Below, one piece after another: positions 1 through 5,169 of a stretch of 6,830 nucleotides of DNA. The translations under genes were made by a program, and so were the position numbers. The notes beneath the pieces are model-generated. The model made no database searches, was not told the DNA's origin, and saw nothing but the letters and a program-made list of their open reading frames with translations. Position 1 is the first letter of the stretch. Every line of letters begins with the position of its first letter. Origin of the DNA: Psychrilyobacter sp. (lineage in GTDB: Bacteria; Fusobacteriota; Fusobacteriia; Fusobacteriales; Fusobacteriaceae); NCBI GenBank assembly GCA_030621995.1, contig JAUXGP010000088.1:1-6830 (forward strand), in the 5' to 3' direction.

Positions 1-207
1 AGACCTGTAGTAACTGAAACTACAGCTCTAGGAGCAGCTTACCTAGCTGGGCTTGCCGTTGGATTCTGGAATGACAAGGATGAGATAACGGAAAGATGGA
101 GTTTAGATAAATTGTACGAGCCTAAGTTAGAGGAAGAGAAAAAAGAAGTTATGTATAAGGGCTGGAAAAAAGCTGTAACTAGATCGCAAAATTGGGAAAA
201 CGACTAA
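1..207 (+). CDS. glpK: glycerol kinase, C-terminal 68 residues (5' end outside window)
   Basis: The reading frame is open from base 1 and stops at TAA 205-207. It begins [17 protein letters not shown] and continues with GLAVGFW, W..D..YEP and a final GWKKAV..S.NW. These are hallmarks of the end of FGGY-family glycerol kinase: the [18 protein letters not shown] block belongs to the second actin-like ATPase domain, and the acidic/basic helix ending in W-K-A-V-x-R closes the protein. The enzyme phosphorylates glycerol with ATP to sn-glycerol 3-phosphate in the cytoplasm. The family is about 500 residues, so roughly 430 residues lie upstream of the window. A strong terminator follows seven bases after the stop, so the gene ends its transcript here and is not cotranscribed with the next gene. 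Other FGGY kinases share part of the motif, but the tail is most like GlpK. Confidence 0.9.
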   Translation, partial: RPVVTETTALGAAYLAGLAVGFWNDKDEITERWSLDKLYEPKLEEEKKEVMYKGWKKAVTRSQNWEND

Positions 208-213
208 AATAGG

Positions 214-255
214 AGGAGTTTGATGGCTGAAAGCTGTCAAACTCCTACTTTTTTT
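214..255 (+). terminator. rho-independent terminator after glycerol kinase
   Basis: The arm AGGAGTTTGA (214-223) is a perfect inverse of TCAAACTCCT (237-246). The helix continues inward through TGGC/GCTG (224-227 with 233-236, two G-T pairs) to a small loop at 228-232. After two bases comes a run of seven T (249-255). The shape and place, just after the stop at 207, fit an intrinsic terminator. Confidence 0.88.
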
Positions 256-278
256 CATATTGCTATAAATCCTATAAT
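251..278 (+). promoter_or_regulatory. weak candidate promoter for the M24 peptidase gene
   Basis: A perfect -10 hexamer TATAAT lies at 273-278, and a second one at 289-294. Neither has a good -35: the best for the first is TTTTTC at 251-256 with a 16-base spacer, which overlaps the T-run of the preceding terminator. Because that terminator separates the genes, a promoter must lie in 256-310, but which -10 is used is uncertain. Confidence 0.3.
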
Positions 279-322
279 GATGTAAGATTATAATTGGGAA
301 TAAAACAAACAGGGGGAAAGAT

Positions 323-1390
323 ATGAAATTGAAAAAATTGATGGAAGATAAAAATTTAGACGGTATATTGATAACAGATCTGGTAAATTTGAGATATTTT
401 ACAGGGTTTACAGGATCAACCGGGATAGCTCTTGCAACTAAAAAAGGAAAATATTTTCTGGTGGATTTTAGATATGTAGCTCAAGCTAATAGTGAAGTAG
501 TCCCCAATGGGTTTGAAGTTGTTGTAATCGAAAGACCGGCAGAGAATAAGATCTCTGAAATTTTGAAGGATGAAAAGATAATAAAATTAGGAATAGAGGA
601 TAGAAATATAACTTTATCTGCCTACAATGGATATGTAGAAAAATTTGAAAATACAGAATTTATATCCCTGGGGGATAATTTTACAAGGATTAGAATGGTG
701 AAGACAGAGGCAGAGATTGAAAATATTAGAAAAGCTGCCGATATAGCTGATAAAGCTTTTGCAAAGATCCTGCCTTTAATAAAAGAAGGGGCAGTAGAAA
801 ATGATATAAAAACAGAGTTGGAATATGAGATGAAAAAATTAGGAGCTGAGGGGCCGTCATTTGATACAATTATTGCTTCTAACTACAGATCTGCTATGCC
901 TCATGGGGTAGCCAGTGAAAAAAAAATAGACAGGAACGGATTTGTAAAATTTGATTTTGGATGTTTTTATAATGGGTATGCTTCAGATATGACAAGAACA
1001 GTTTATTTTGGAGATCAGCCCAGCGAAAAACACCTGGCTATATACAACACAGTTTTAGAGGCACAGTTAAAAGCAATCGATGCAGTAAAAGCAGGAGTGA
1101 GTACGAGAGAATTGGATAAGGTTGCGAGAGATCATATAACATCTAAGGGATATGGGGAAAACTTTGGTCATGGACTGGGACATGGAGTAGGGTTGGAAAT
1201 TCATGAACTGCCAAATGTATCCGGAAAGGCGGAAGATTTTATCTTGGAAGAAAATATGGTTATAACTATTGAGCCTGGGATCTATATAGACGGGTTTGGA
1301 GGAGTAAGGATAGAAGATGATGTAGTGGTGAAAAAAAATGGATATGAGATCTTGAACAATACAACTAAGGAATTGATGATTATTAAATAG
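323..1390 (+). CDS. M24 family metallopeptidase, Xaa-Pro aminopeptidase type
   Basis: A 355-residue cytoplasmic dinuclear-metal peptidase of the kind that removes the N-terminal residue from Xaa-Pro peptides. Residues 1-125 form a creatinase-type N-terminal domain (LVNLRYFTGFTGS at 20-32). Residues 130-350 are the pita-bread catalytic domain. All five expected metal ligands are visible: D211 (KFDFG), D222 (SDMTRT), H287 (GHGLGHGVG), E317 (TIEPGIYI) and E331 (VRIEDD). The supporting histidines H194 (MPHG) and H294 (EIHE) are present too. The length matches short bacterial YqhT/YpdF-type enzymes rather than the roughly 440-residue PepP of enterobacteria. The start ATG has AGGGGG at 311-316, six bases upstream. 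It stands alone between a terminator and a repeat-bearing spacer. An Xaa-Pro dipeptidase specificity cannot be excluded from sequence, so no gene symbol is given. Confidence 0.93.
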   Translation: MKLKKLMEDKNLDGILITDLVNLRYFTGFTGSTGIALATKKGKYFLVDFRYVAQANSEVVPNGFEVVVIERPAENKISEILKDEKIIKLGIEDRNITLSAYNGYVEKFENTEFISLGDNFTRIRMVKTEAEIENIRKAADIADKAFAKILPLIKEGAVENDIKTELEYEMKKLGAEGPSFDTIIASNYRSAMPHGVASEKKIDRNGFVKFDFGCFYNGYASDMTRTVYFGDQPSEKHLAIYNTVLEAQLKAIDAVKAGVSTRELDKVARDHITSKGYGENFGHGLGHGVGLEIHELPNVSGKAEDFILEENMVITIEPGIYIDGFGGVRIEDDVVVKKNGYEILNNTTKELMIIK

Positions 1391-1419
1391 TATAGAGTGA
1401 AGATGAAAATCAAAATACT

Positions 1420-1490
1420 TTGACACAGATTGCACAGACAAAAGCGGATTAACACAGATAATTTTAAAATCCATAAATATCTGTATCAGA
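1420..1490 (+). repeat. degenerate CACAGAT-type repeat units in the spacer
   Basis: The spacer after the peptidase holds short near-copies of one motif: TTGACACAGATT (1420-1431), GCACAGAC (1432-1439) and TTAACACAGATA (1449-1460). An inverted copy, TATCTGT, lies at 1478-1484 and can pair with ACAGATA at 1454-1460. I recall similar CACAGATT / TTAACACAGAT stretches between genes in many unrelated bacterial genomes, where they behave like a dispersed non-coding repeat. No target-site duplication or transposase is seen. Function is unknown. Confidence 0.5.
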
Positions 1491-1496
1491 TATTTT
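1475..1496 (+). terminator. possible weak terminator after the M24 peptidase
   Basis: AAATATCTG (1475-1483) pairs perfectly with CAGATATTT (1487-1495) around a three-base loop, giving a 9-bp stem followed by a short T-run and, a few bases on, TTTTT. Only two of the nine pairs are G-C, so efficiency would be modest. The hairpin shares bases with the repeat-like spacer and may simply be part of that element. Confidence 0.35.
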
Positions 1497-1546
1497 GAAA
1501 TTTTTATTCGTATCATTCATAGTAAAAAAAAGTGAAAAGGTTTTTA

Positions 1547-1576
1547 GTGACAAGTAAAATAAAAATTTGGTATAAT
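1547..1576 (+). promoter_or_regulatory. promoter of the GNAT gene, extended -10
   Basis: GTGACA at 1547-1552 (one mismatch from TTGACA), 18 bases, then TATAAT at 1571-1576 preceded by TGG (1568-1570), an extended -10 element. Transcription would begin near 1583, leaving a leader of about 23 nt before the TTG start. No operator is evident. Confidence 0.72.
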
Positions 1577-1591
1577 TAGAGTAATAAAATT

Positions 1592-1608
1592 AAAGGAGTA
1601 AAATTTTG
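1592..1608 (+). promoter_or_regulatory. ribosome binding site that fixes a TTG start
   Basis: AAAGGAG at 1592-1598 lies seven bases before TTG at 1606-1608. There is no ATG or GTG in the right frame nearby, and the next in-frame Met codon is deep inside the conserved domain. The site therefore selects the TTG as start codon. Confidence 0.75.
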
Positions 1609-2082
1609 GAAGTAAATTATATAATCAGTAAAGCAACAAAAGACGATATTGTCGGAATATATAATCTACTCCACAGGGAATTTGTAAAAAAATATTCTCC
1701 TAATTCAGAAAAATCAGAGTGGGAAAAGCATAAGAAGTGGTATGAATTTTGGCTGAGATCACCCTATTATCTTATCTACGTGGTAAAAGACCTGAAGGGG
1801 AAAATTGTAGGTCAGATGAGGTATGAGATAGACGGGGAGATATCCATAATCAGTATATATTTAGATAAGGAAAATCGAGGGAAAGGATTGGGGAAAGCCT
1901 TTATAGAGAGGTCTATCGAGGAGTTGAAATTTGAAAAAAGTGGTGTTAAATTAATTTTGGCTTATATTTTGGAGGAGAACGATATCTCTAAAAAAATGTT
2001 TCTTAACTTTGGTTTTTTATTCAGTGAAAAGAAAAATCATAATGGAATTGAGCATCTGATTTATACGAAAAAGATTAGATGA
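1606..2082 (+). CDS. GNAT family N-acetyltransferase
   Basis: A 158-residue cytoplasmic protein with the GNAT fold, which moves an acetyl group from acetyl-CoA to an amine. The acetyl-CoA pyrophosphate-binding loop is R91-G-K-G-L-G96 in the segment ENRGKGLGKAF, directly after strand beta4 (ISIYLD, 82-87). The later ENDISKKMFLNFGF (124-137) is the usual helix plus beta6 region in which an Asn and the F-x-x-x-GF turn shape the CoA pocket. The middle segment HKKWYEFWLRSPYY (42-55) is aromatic-rich and probably lines the acceptor site. The layout recalls acetyltransferases acting on nucleotide sugars or peptides (PseH-like and RimI-like), but the substrate cannot be told from sequence, and no sugar-pathway gene is next to it. 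It has its own promoter and appears to be a single-gene unit. Confidence 0.85.
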   Translation: MEVNYIISKATKDDIVGIYNLLHREFVKKYSPNSEKSEWEKHKKWYEFWLRSPYYLIYVVKDLKGKIVGQMRYEIDGEISIISIYLDKENRGKGLGKAFIERSIEELKFEKSGVKLILAYILEENDISKKMFLNFGFLFSEKKNHNGIEHLIYTKKIR

Positions 2083-2133
2083 TTTCTTTTTAGAAAAAGC
2101 TGGAAATACAGGAAAATATTGAGATGGATGATG

Positions 2134-2162
2134 TTGACAAAAGATAATAAATAGAATATACT
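2134..2162 (+). promoter_or_regulatory. strong promoter of the cold-shock gene
   Basis: TTGACA at 2134-2139 is a perfect -35. A 17-base spacer follows, then TATACT at 2157-2162, one mismatch from consensus. Transcription would start near 2169, about 105 nt before the ATG. A near-consensus promoter plus a long leader is the usual arrangement for abundant Csp proteins. Confidence 0.88.
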
Positions 2163-2168
2163 TTACTG

Positions 2169-2273
2169 AAGAAACAGATGGCTAAAAGCAGAACTTTCAT
2201 TGATACCACCAAGTGTGTTTGTATTTAATGGGATTCTAGGATTCTATCTGAAAAAAATACACGGAGGTACAAC
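2169..2273 (+). promoter_or_regulatory. long structured 5' leader of the cold-shock mRNA
   Basis: The predicted leader can form a helix that hides the ribosome-binding site. GTGTGTTT (2213-2220) pairs with AAATACAC (2255-2262; one G-U). After a bulge of two A, CCACCAT-like pairing continues between TACCACC (2204-2210) and GGAGGTA (2263-2269) with one A-A mismatch. That stem contains the whole Shine-Dalgarno GGAGG (2263-2267). A second helix, CAGATGG (2175-2181) with CTATCTG (2244-2250), crosses it, so the two would be exclusive or form a pseudoknot. The leader also holds a tandem GGATTCTA. E. coli cspA is known to use a leader that refolds with temperature. That this leader does the same is inference from hand pairing. 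Confidence 0.5.
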
Positions 2274-2474
2274 ATGTTAAAAGGTACAGTTAAATGGTTC
2301 AACGAAGAAAAAGGATTTGGATTTATTCAAGGTGAGGATGGAAACGATTATTTCGCACATTTCTCTCAAATCAACAAAGAAGGATTCAAAACTTTAAAAG
2401 AAGGGGAAGAAGTAACTTTCGACGTAACTGAAGGTGCAAAAGGTCCTCAAGCTTCAAACATTGAAGTTTTATAA
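2274..2474 (+). CDS. cold-shock domain protein, CspA type
   Basis: A 66-residue single cold-shock domain that binds single-stranded RNA or DNA and acts as an RNA chaperone in the cytoplasm. It opens [17 protein letters not shown], with the RNP1 motif K13-G-F-G-F-I18 and W8. RNP2 is Y26-F-A-H-F30 in place of the commoner V-F-V-H-F, a variant found in Clostridia- and Fusobacteria-type proteins. It ends [10 protein letters not shown] as the family does, and the length is normal. The ATG has GGAGG at 2263-2267, six bases upstream. Codon choice leans to C-ending forms (AAC, TTC), unlike the AT-ending choice of its neighbours, which suggests high expression. It is monocistronic, with a consensus-like promoter and a terminator. 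Whether it is cold-induced or constitutive cannot be told from the protein. Confidence 0.97.
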   Translation: MLKGTVKWFNEEKGFGFIQGEDGNDYFAHFSQINKEGFKTLKEGEEVTFDVTEGAKGPQASNIEVL

Positions 2475-2487
2475 TTAATTGAAATTA

Positions 2488-2518
2488 AGCGATAAGGCCT
2501 CGGTCTTGTCGCTTTTTT
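2488..2518 (+). terminator. rho-independent terminator after the cold-shock gene
   Basis: AGCGATAAGGC (2488-2498) pairs with GGTCTTGTCGCT-side bases 2503-2513 through two G-T wobbles around a CTCG tetraloop (2499-2502), followed by six T (2513-2518). It lies 13 bases past the stop codon. Confidence 0.9.
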
Positions 2519-2547
2519 ATTGGTTAAAATTTAGGGAGAGTTTAATT

Positions 2548-2576
2548 TTGTGAAATGCTGGGATATAGGTTATACT
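2548..2576 (+). promoter_or_regulatory. probable promoter of the membrane-anchored propeller gene
   Basis: TTGTGA at 2548-2553 (four of six match), a 17-base spacer, then TATACT at 2571-2576. The upstream terminator means the gene needs its own promoter. The predicted leader is about 65 nt and includes the repeat-like hairpin before the start codon. Confidence 0.55.
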
Positions 2577-2588
2577 TAATAAAAACGG

Positions 2589-2636
2589 TTGAATTCAATT
2601 ATTCATTATAAATTATCAATTTCGCCGAAGGCGATT
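2589..2636. repeat. small intergenic repeat-like element with TCGCC-GAA-GGCGA hairpin
   Basis: The palindrome TTGAATTCAA (2589-2598) is followed by an AT-only stretch rich in ATTATTCATTATAAATTAT-like sequence, then TCGCC (2622-2626) and GGCGA (2630-2634) as a perfect 5-bp stem with loop GAA. The GC-rich hairpin contrasts with the surrounding DNA. I recall the same TTCGCCGAAGGCGA block next to ATTATTCATTA-type sequence between genes in other bacteria, so it is likely one copy of a dispersed element. It lies in the predicted leader just before the ribosome-binding site. Confidence 0.4.
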
Positions 2637-2649
2637 AAGGGGTGGAGAA

Positions 2650-3732
2650 ATGCTAAAAAAAAAGAATAGACATATACTCAGAAAAACAATTTTAATATTT
2701 CTTGGGATAACATTATTATTAGCAATATTTCAATACAGGCAGGTGAGAAAAGAGGTTTTATATAACAGGGAAAACGGACCTGAACCTGCAGCTAATATAT
2801 TGGAGATGGGGATAGAGGAATCTTCAGGGATTGTCCTGTCAGGAGAAAAAAAAGATTATTATTGGACCCACGGAGATTCAGTGGATTATGGTGAAACTCC
2901 TAGAACCGGTATCCATGGATTCAGATTTGACAGTGACGGAGCAAGGGAACATCAGGAAGTATTTCTGGAGGGGGCAACCAATCTGGATTGGGGTGATATT
3001 GCCAAGGACAAAAGCGGAAACTTAATCGTGGCAGATACCGGGGATAACCTTGTTCGTAAAAACTTTGTTTTATACAGGTTTAAAGAACCCAAATCAGGTG
3101 CAAATAAGGTAGAAAAAAAAGAAATAGACAAGATAACATTTAGATTCCCGGGCGGGGAAGAATTAAATAATGAAGCTGTATTTTATGCAGATAAGAGTAT
3201 CTATATTCTAAATAAAGAGTATGGCAGGACAAAGATGTATAGATTGATGGATAAAAACATAGATATAGGAAGAGTTAATATTATCGACTATATAGATGAG
3301 TTTAAATTTTTAGGAGGCTCCAGACTGGCAAACTTTATGGATGCAGCTACAGGTGCAGATATATCAAATGATGAGATGACCATGGTTTTTAACACCTATA
3401 AAGGGATCTACCTGTTCAAAAGAGAGAGAAAAAATACTAATTTTTTTGATGGGGAAGTGTACTATCATCCTTTAAAATGGGATTTCAGGGTCAATCAATA
3501 TGAGGCGGTAGCCTTTACTAAGGATGAAAAAAACCTGATATTGACTACAGAACAGGGGAATCTATATAAAGTAGATGTAGAAGATTTTAAGCTGCTGAGA
3601 GAGGCAGAATCCAGCGAACCTATAAAGGAAAAACTCATTGAAATTGGAGGAGACAGACAGGGGATAACATACAAGATAAAACATACGATCTATCTGATCC
3701 AGGTGATGGTAATGGATATGATATTTAGATAA
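2650..3732 (+). CDS. uncharacterised membrane-anchored propeller-like protein; 3' end probably frameshifted
   Basis: A 360-residue protein I cannot assign to a named family. A basic start (KKKNRHILRK) precedes one hydrophobic segment at about 13-28, so it is probably a signal anchor with the rest outside the inner membrane. The remainder has recurring blade-like segments of a beta-propeller: NLDWGDIAKDKSGNLIVADTGDN is the core block (111-133), then NNEAVF (173-178), ATGADISNDEMTMVF (233-247) and QYEAVAFTKDEKNLILTT (283-300). Each combines an acidic-plus-Ala/Ile signature with a following hydrophobic strand. No catalytic motif was recognised. The ATG uses AAGGGG at 2637-2642, seven bases upstream. 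The last 19 codons (after ITY, 341) are oddly Met- and Ile-rich. The other frame from 3672 reads QDKTYDLSDPGDGNGYDI and stops at 3726-3728, which looks more like real protein, so one base is probably missing near 3672. Confidence 0.75.
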   Translation: MLKKKNRHILRKTILIFLGITLLLAIFQYRQVRKEVLYNRENGPEPAANILEMGIEESSGIVLSGEKKDYYWTHGDSVDYGETPRTGIHGFRFDSDGAREHQEVFLEGATNLDWGDIAKDKSGNLIVADTGDNLVRKNFVLYRFKEPKSGANKVEKKEIDKITFRFPGGEELNNEAVFYADKSIYILNKEYGRTKMYRLMDKNIDIGRVNIIDYIDEFKFLGGSRLANFMDAATGADISNDEMTMVFNTYKGIYLFKRERKNTNFFDGEVYYHPLKWDFRVNQYEAVAFTKDEKNLILTTEQGNLYKVDVEDFKLLREAESSEPIKEKLIEIGGDRQGITYKIKHTIYLIQVMVMDMIFR

Positions 3733-3735
3733 GAT

Positions 3736-3774
3736 AAAAAAGCTCTTAGAATTGATTATTCTAAGAGCTTTTTT
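3736..3774. terminator. bidirectional terminator between convergent genes
   Basis: The arms 3736-3752 and 3758-3774 form a perfect 17-bp inverted repeat around the five-base loop TGATT. The left arm starts with six A and the right arm ends with six T, so it works as an intrinsic terminator on both strands. It lies three bases after the stop of the plus-strand gene and eight bases past the stop of the minus-strand porin gene. Confidence 0.95.
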
Positions 3775-3782
3775 AGTTTTAT

Positions 3783-4646
3783 TTAGAACTTATATCCGAT
3801 ATCGAAGTAGTGTCCAACTCCACTAGTGTCTTGAGTTTTTCCAGGAGCATACTCATAACCATCTTTGTGGTTAGCCATGTTATCGTACACCTTTAAACCG
3901 TAACCGATTGCCCAGTCATTGTTATGCCAGTAGATTCCATTGTACCATTGTAATGAATAATCAGATCTTCCATCATCTTCATGAACTTTGTTAGCACCAA
4001 AATCATAAGTTACATATCCCTGGTAAGATACAAATGATCCATTTTCAAAGAAGTGTAATGGTTTAAACCAGTTCCACTGGAATGAATACCCGTCCCATTC
4101 CCCATCAGCACTAGAACCATAATCTTCTCTTTTATAAGTAGCCAATAAGCTTAATCCGGTAGTTCCAAACCAAGGTACTTCCACATCGGTACCCAGACCA
4201 ATTCCGTTATGCCATAATCCGCCTTTTCCTTCAGGAATAAAATCCCCATTATCATAAGCATTGTCTCCTGCCTTGATCCAAGTAGAGATATACCATTCTT
4301 TGAACGGTCCGATCGACAGGTCCTTTCCTGTCATCCCGTCGATTGAGAATCTAGGTTTGATCTCTGCGAAGAAGTTATCTCCATTGTAAGAGTCATTATC
4401 TGTAGAACCAGTTACATTTAGTAAATCCACATAACCATAGAGGTCCATGATTCCTTTTCTTCCACCAAATTCTAATTCTAAATAAGTGTCGTCTTGTCCG
4501 CCAAATGGGTTTTTTTGATCTGCCCCGTGCATAACCTTAAAGTTGAAGAACAAATCATCATTCTTATTTATATCTTGAGAGTAATGCTCAGCGCTGGCAA
4601 CCAGGCCGGTTGTCAATAAAGTTAATCCTAACAATGCTTTTCTCAT
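3783..4646 (-). CDS. Tsx-like outer-membrane nucleoside channel
   Basis: A 287-residue outer-membrane beta-barrel of the nucleoside-specific channel family (Tsx, also called OmpK-like), which lets nucleosides and similar small solutes cross the outer membrane. Residues 1-19 are a signal peptide (MRKALLGLTLLTTGLVASA, cleaved before E20). The mature chain is rich in alternating aromatic strands and ends GHYFDIGYKF, the terminal Phe being the barrel-assembly signal. Family-like segments are DLYGYVDLLN (53-62), WHNGIGLGTDVEVPWFGTTG, the WNWFKPL turn and QWYNGIYWHNNDWAIGYGLK. The length is close to E. coli Tsx. The start has AGGAGG six bases upstream (4653-4658, minus strand). Codons are biased to C-ending Phe, Tyr and Asn forms, as in the cold-shock gene, consistent with an abundant protein. 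Substrate range is inferred from family only. Confidence 0.85.
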   Translation of the reverse strand: MRKALLGLTLLTTGLVASAEHYSQDINKNDDLFFNFKVMHGADQKNPFGGQDDTYLELEFGGRKGIMDLYGYVDLLNVTGSTDNDSYNGDNFFAEIKPRFSIDGMTGKDLSIGPFKEWYISTWIKAGDNAYDNGDFIPEGKGGLWHNGIGLGTDVEVPWFGTTGLSLLATYKREDYGSSADGEWDGYSFQWNWFKPLHFFENGSFVSYQGYVTYDFGANKVHEDDGRSDYSLQWYNGIYWHNNDWAIGYGLKVYDNMANHKDGYEYAPGKTQDTSGVGHYFDIGYKF

Positions 4647-4711
4647 TTCTTACCTCCTAAAAAATAATAAAACGTTAATCATGTATTAATTTTTTTTAAT
4701 ACCACATTAAA

Positions 4712-4740
4712 ATACTACTATAATTTTTCAAAAATGTAAA
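4712..4740 (-). promoter_or_regulatory. promoter of the Tsx-like porin gene
   Basis: Reading the minus strand, TTTACA (4740-4735) is followed after 17 bases by TAGTAT (4717-4712). Start would be near 4705, giving a leader of about 59 nt. No better pair was found between the start codon and the rhodanese remnant. Confidence 0.65.
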
Positions 4741-4751
4741 TAAATGTTACA
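4735..4751. promoter_or_regulatory. candidate operator overlapping the porin -35
   Basis: TGTAA (4735-4739) and TTACA (4747-4751) form a 5-bp inverted repeat with a seven-base gap. The left half is the -35 hexamer of the porin promoter, so a bound protein would block or recruit polymerase. The form resembles a dimer site of the CRP or GntR kind, but the half-site is short and matches no operator I can name with confidence. Confidence 0.3.
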
Positions 4752-4780
4752 AGTTGGGCTGTTTTAGATTGATAAGTTAT

Positions 4781-4989
4781 TTATTCACGCTTTTGATAAA
4801 CTTTAATACCGCCATTTAAATTATATACAACTTTTTTCTAAATTTCCTTCATTATCATATTTCTTTTTTAGTTCTACAGTCGATAATTCCAACATTACTT
4901 TTTTTTATCAGTTCATCTACTTCATTTGCTGTGATATTTTTAATGTTTTTATTTCCAAATAATCCATAGATTTCTCTCCTAAATCTTAA
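4781..4989 (-). pseudogene. decayed single-domain rhodanese gene
   Basis: On the minus strand a ribosome-binding site AGGAGA (4980-4975) precedes ATG (4967-4965). The ATG is one base out of phase with an open stretch reading GLFGNKNIKNITANEVDEL, then IKKSNVGIIDCRTKKE (to 4861), the typical start of a rhodanese domain. Loss of one G after ATG would explain the shift, as ATG-GGA would give MGLFGN. A second shift follows at 4860, after which YDNEGNLEKS aligns with the usual Y..GHI.GA segment. The reading then meets a stop, and the C-terminal piece VVYNLNGGIKVYQKRE resumes in another frame (ending 4781-4783). About 40 residues, including the active-site C-x-x-G-x-R loop, are absent. At least three lesions, one a deletion, make it a pseudogene and not a sequencing slip. 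Intact homologues transfer sulfane sulfur. Confidence 0.82.
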
Positions 4990-5035
4990 TCATACATTGG
5001 TTATAATTTTAGTCGACAACTATAACTTTTACCAG

Positions 5036-5063
5036 ATTATAAGATTAAACGTTGAAAAGTAAA
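5036..5063 (-). promoter_or_regulatory. probable relic promoter of the rhodanese remnant
   Basis: On the minus strand TTTACT (5063-5058), 16 bases, then a perfect TATAAT (5041-5036), about 75 bases before the dead ATG. If still active it would send transcripts through the remnant into the porin gene, as no terminator was seen between them. Confidence 0.45.
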
Positions 5064-5110
5064 TAGATACAAACTTTAATAATATAATATAAACACATTA
5101 ATATATTATG

Positions 5111-5139
5111 TTGACAAAATGTGAAAAATGGTTTAGTAT
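5111..5139 (+). promoter_or_regulatory. promoter of the AbrB-type regulator and following flavoenzyme
   Basis: A perfect TTGACA (5111-5116), 17-base spacer and TAGTAT (5134-5139). Transcription would begin near 5146, with a leader of about 24 nt. The same -10 variant, TAGTAT, serves the divergent porin gene. The DNA just upstream (5076-5110) is almost pure A+T and could act as an UP element. Confidence 0.82.
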
Positions 5140-5169
5140 GAAAAATATGAAAAGTAGGAGTTGGTGTAG

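Noticed and set aside
1067..1516. Minus-strand open frame of 149 codons antisense to the M24 peptidase end
   Set aside because: It overlaps the conserved metal-binding region of a clear gene, has no ribosome-binding site, and its Ile/Phe/His-rich translation resembles the reverse of AT-rich coding DNA plus the CACAGAT repeat spacer.
2083..2133. Possible terminator after the GNAT gene (TTTCTTTTTAGAAAAAG)
   Set aside because: The only complementary stretch is an A/T run with almost no G-C pairs and no T-tract after it, so I do not call a terminator. Read-through into the cold-shock gene remains possible.
2831..3025. Plus-strand 64-codon frame within the propeller-like gene
   Set aside because: It is a shadow in another frame of a longer protein-like gene, with no ribosome-binding site and no family signature.
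4990..5110. Inverted GTTATA/TATAAC pair (5000-5005, 5021-5026) and GTCGAC in the divergent region as an operator
   Set aside because: The short AT-rich halves with a 15-base gap are expected by chance in such DNA, and the GTCGAC is not centred on them.
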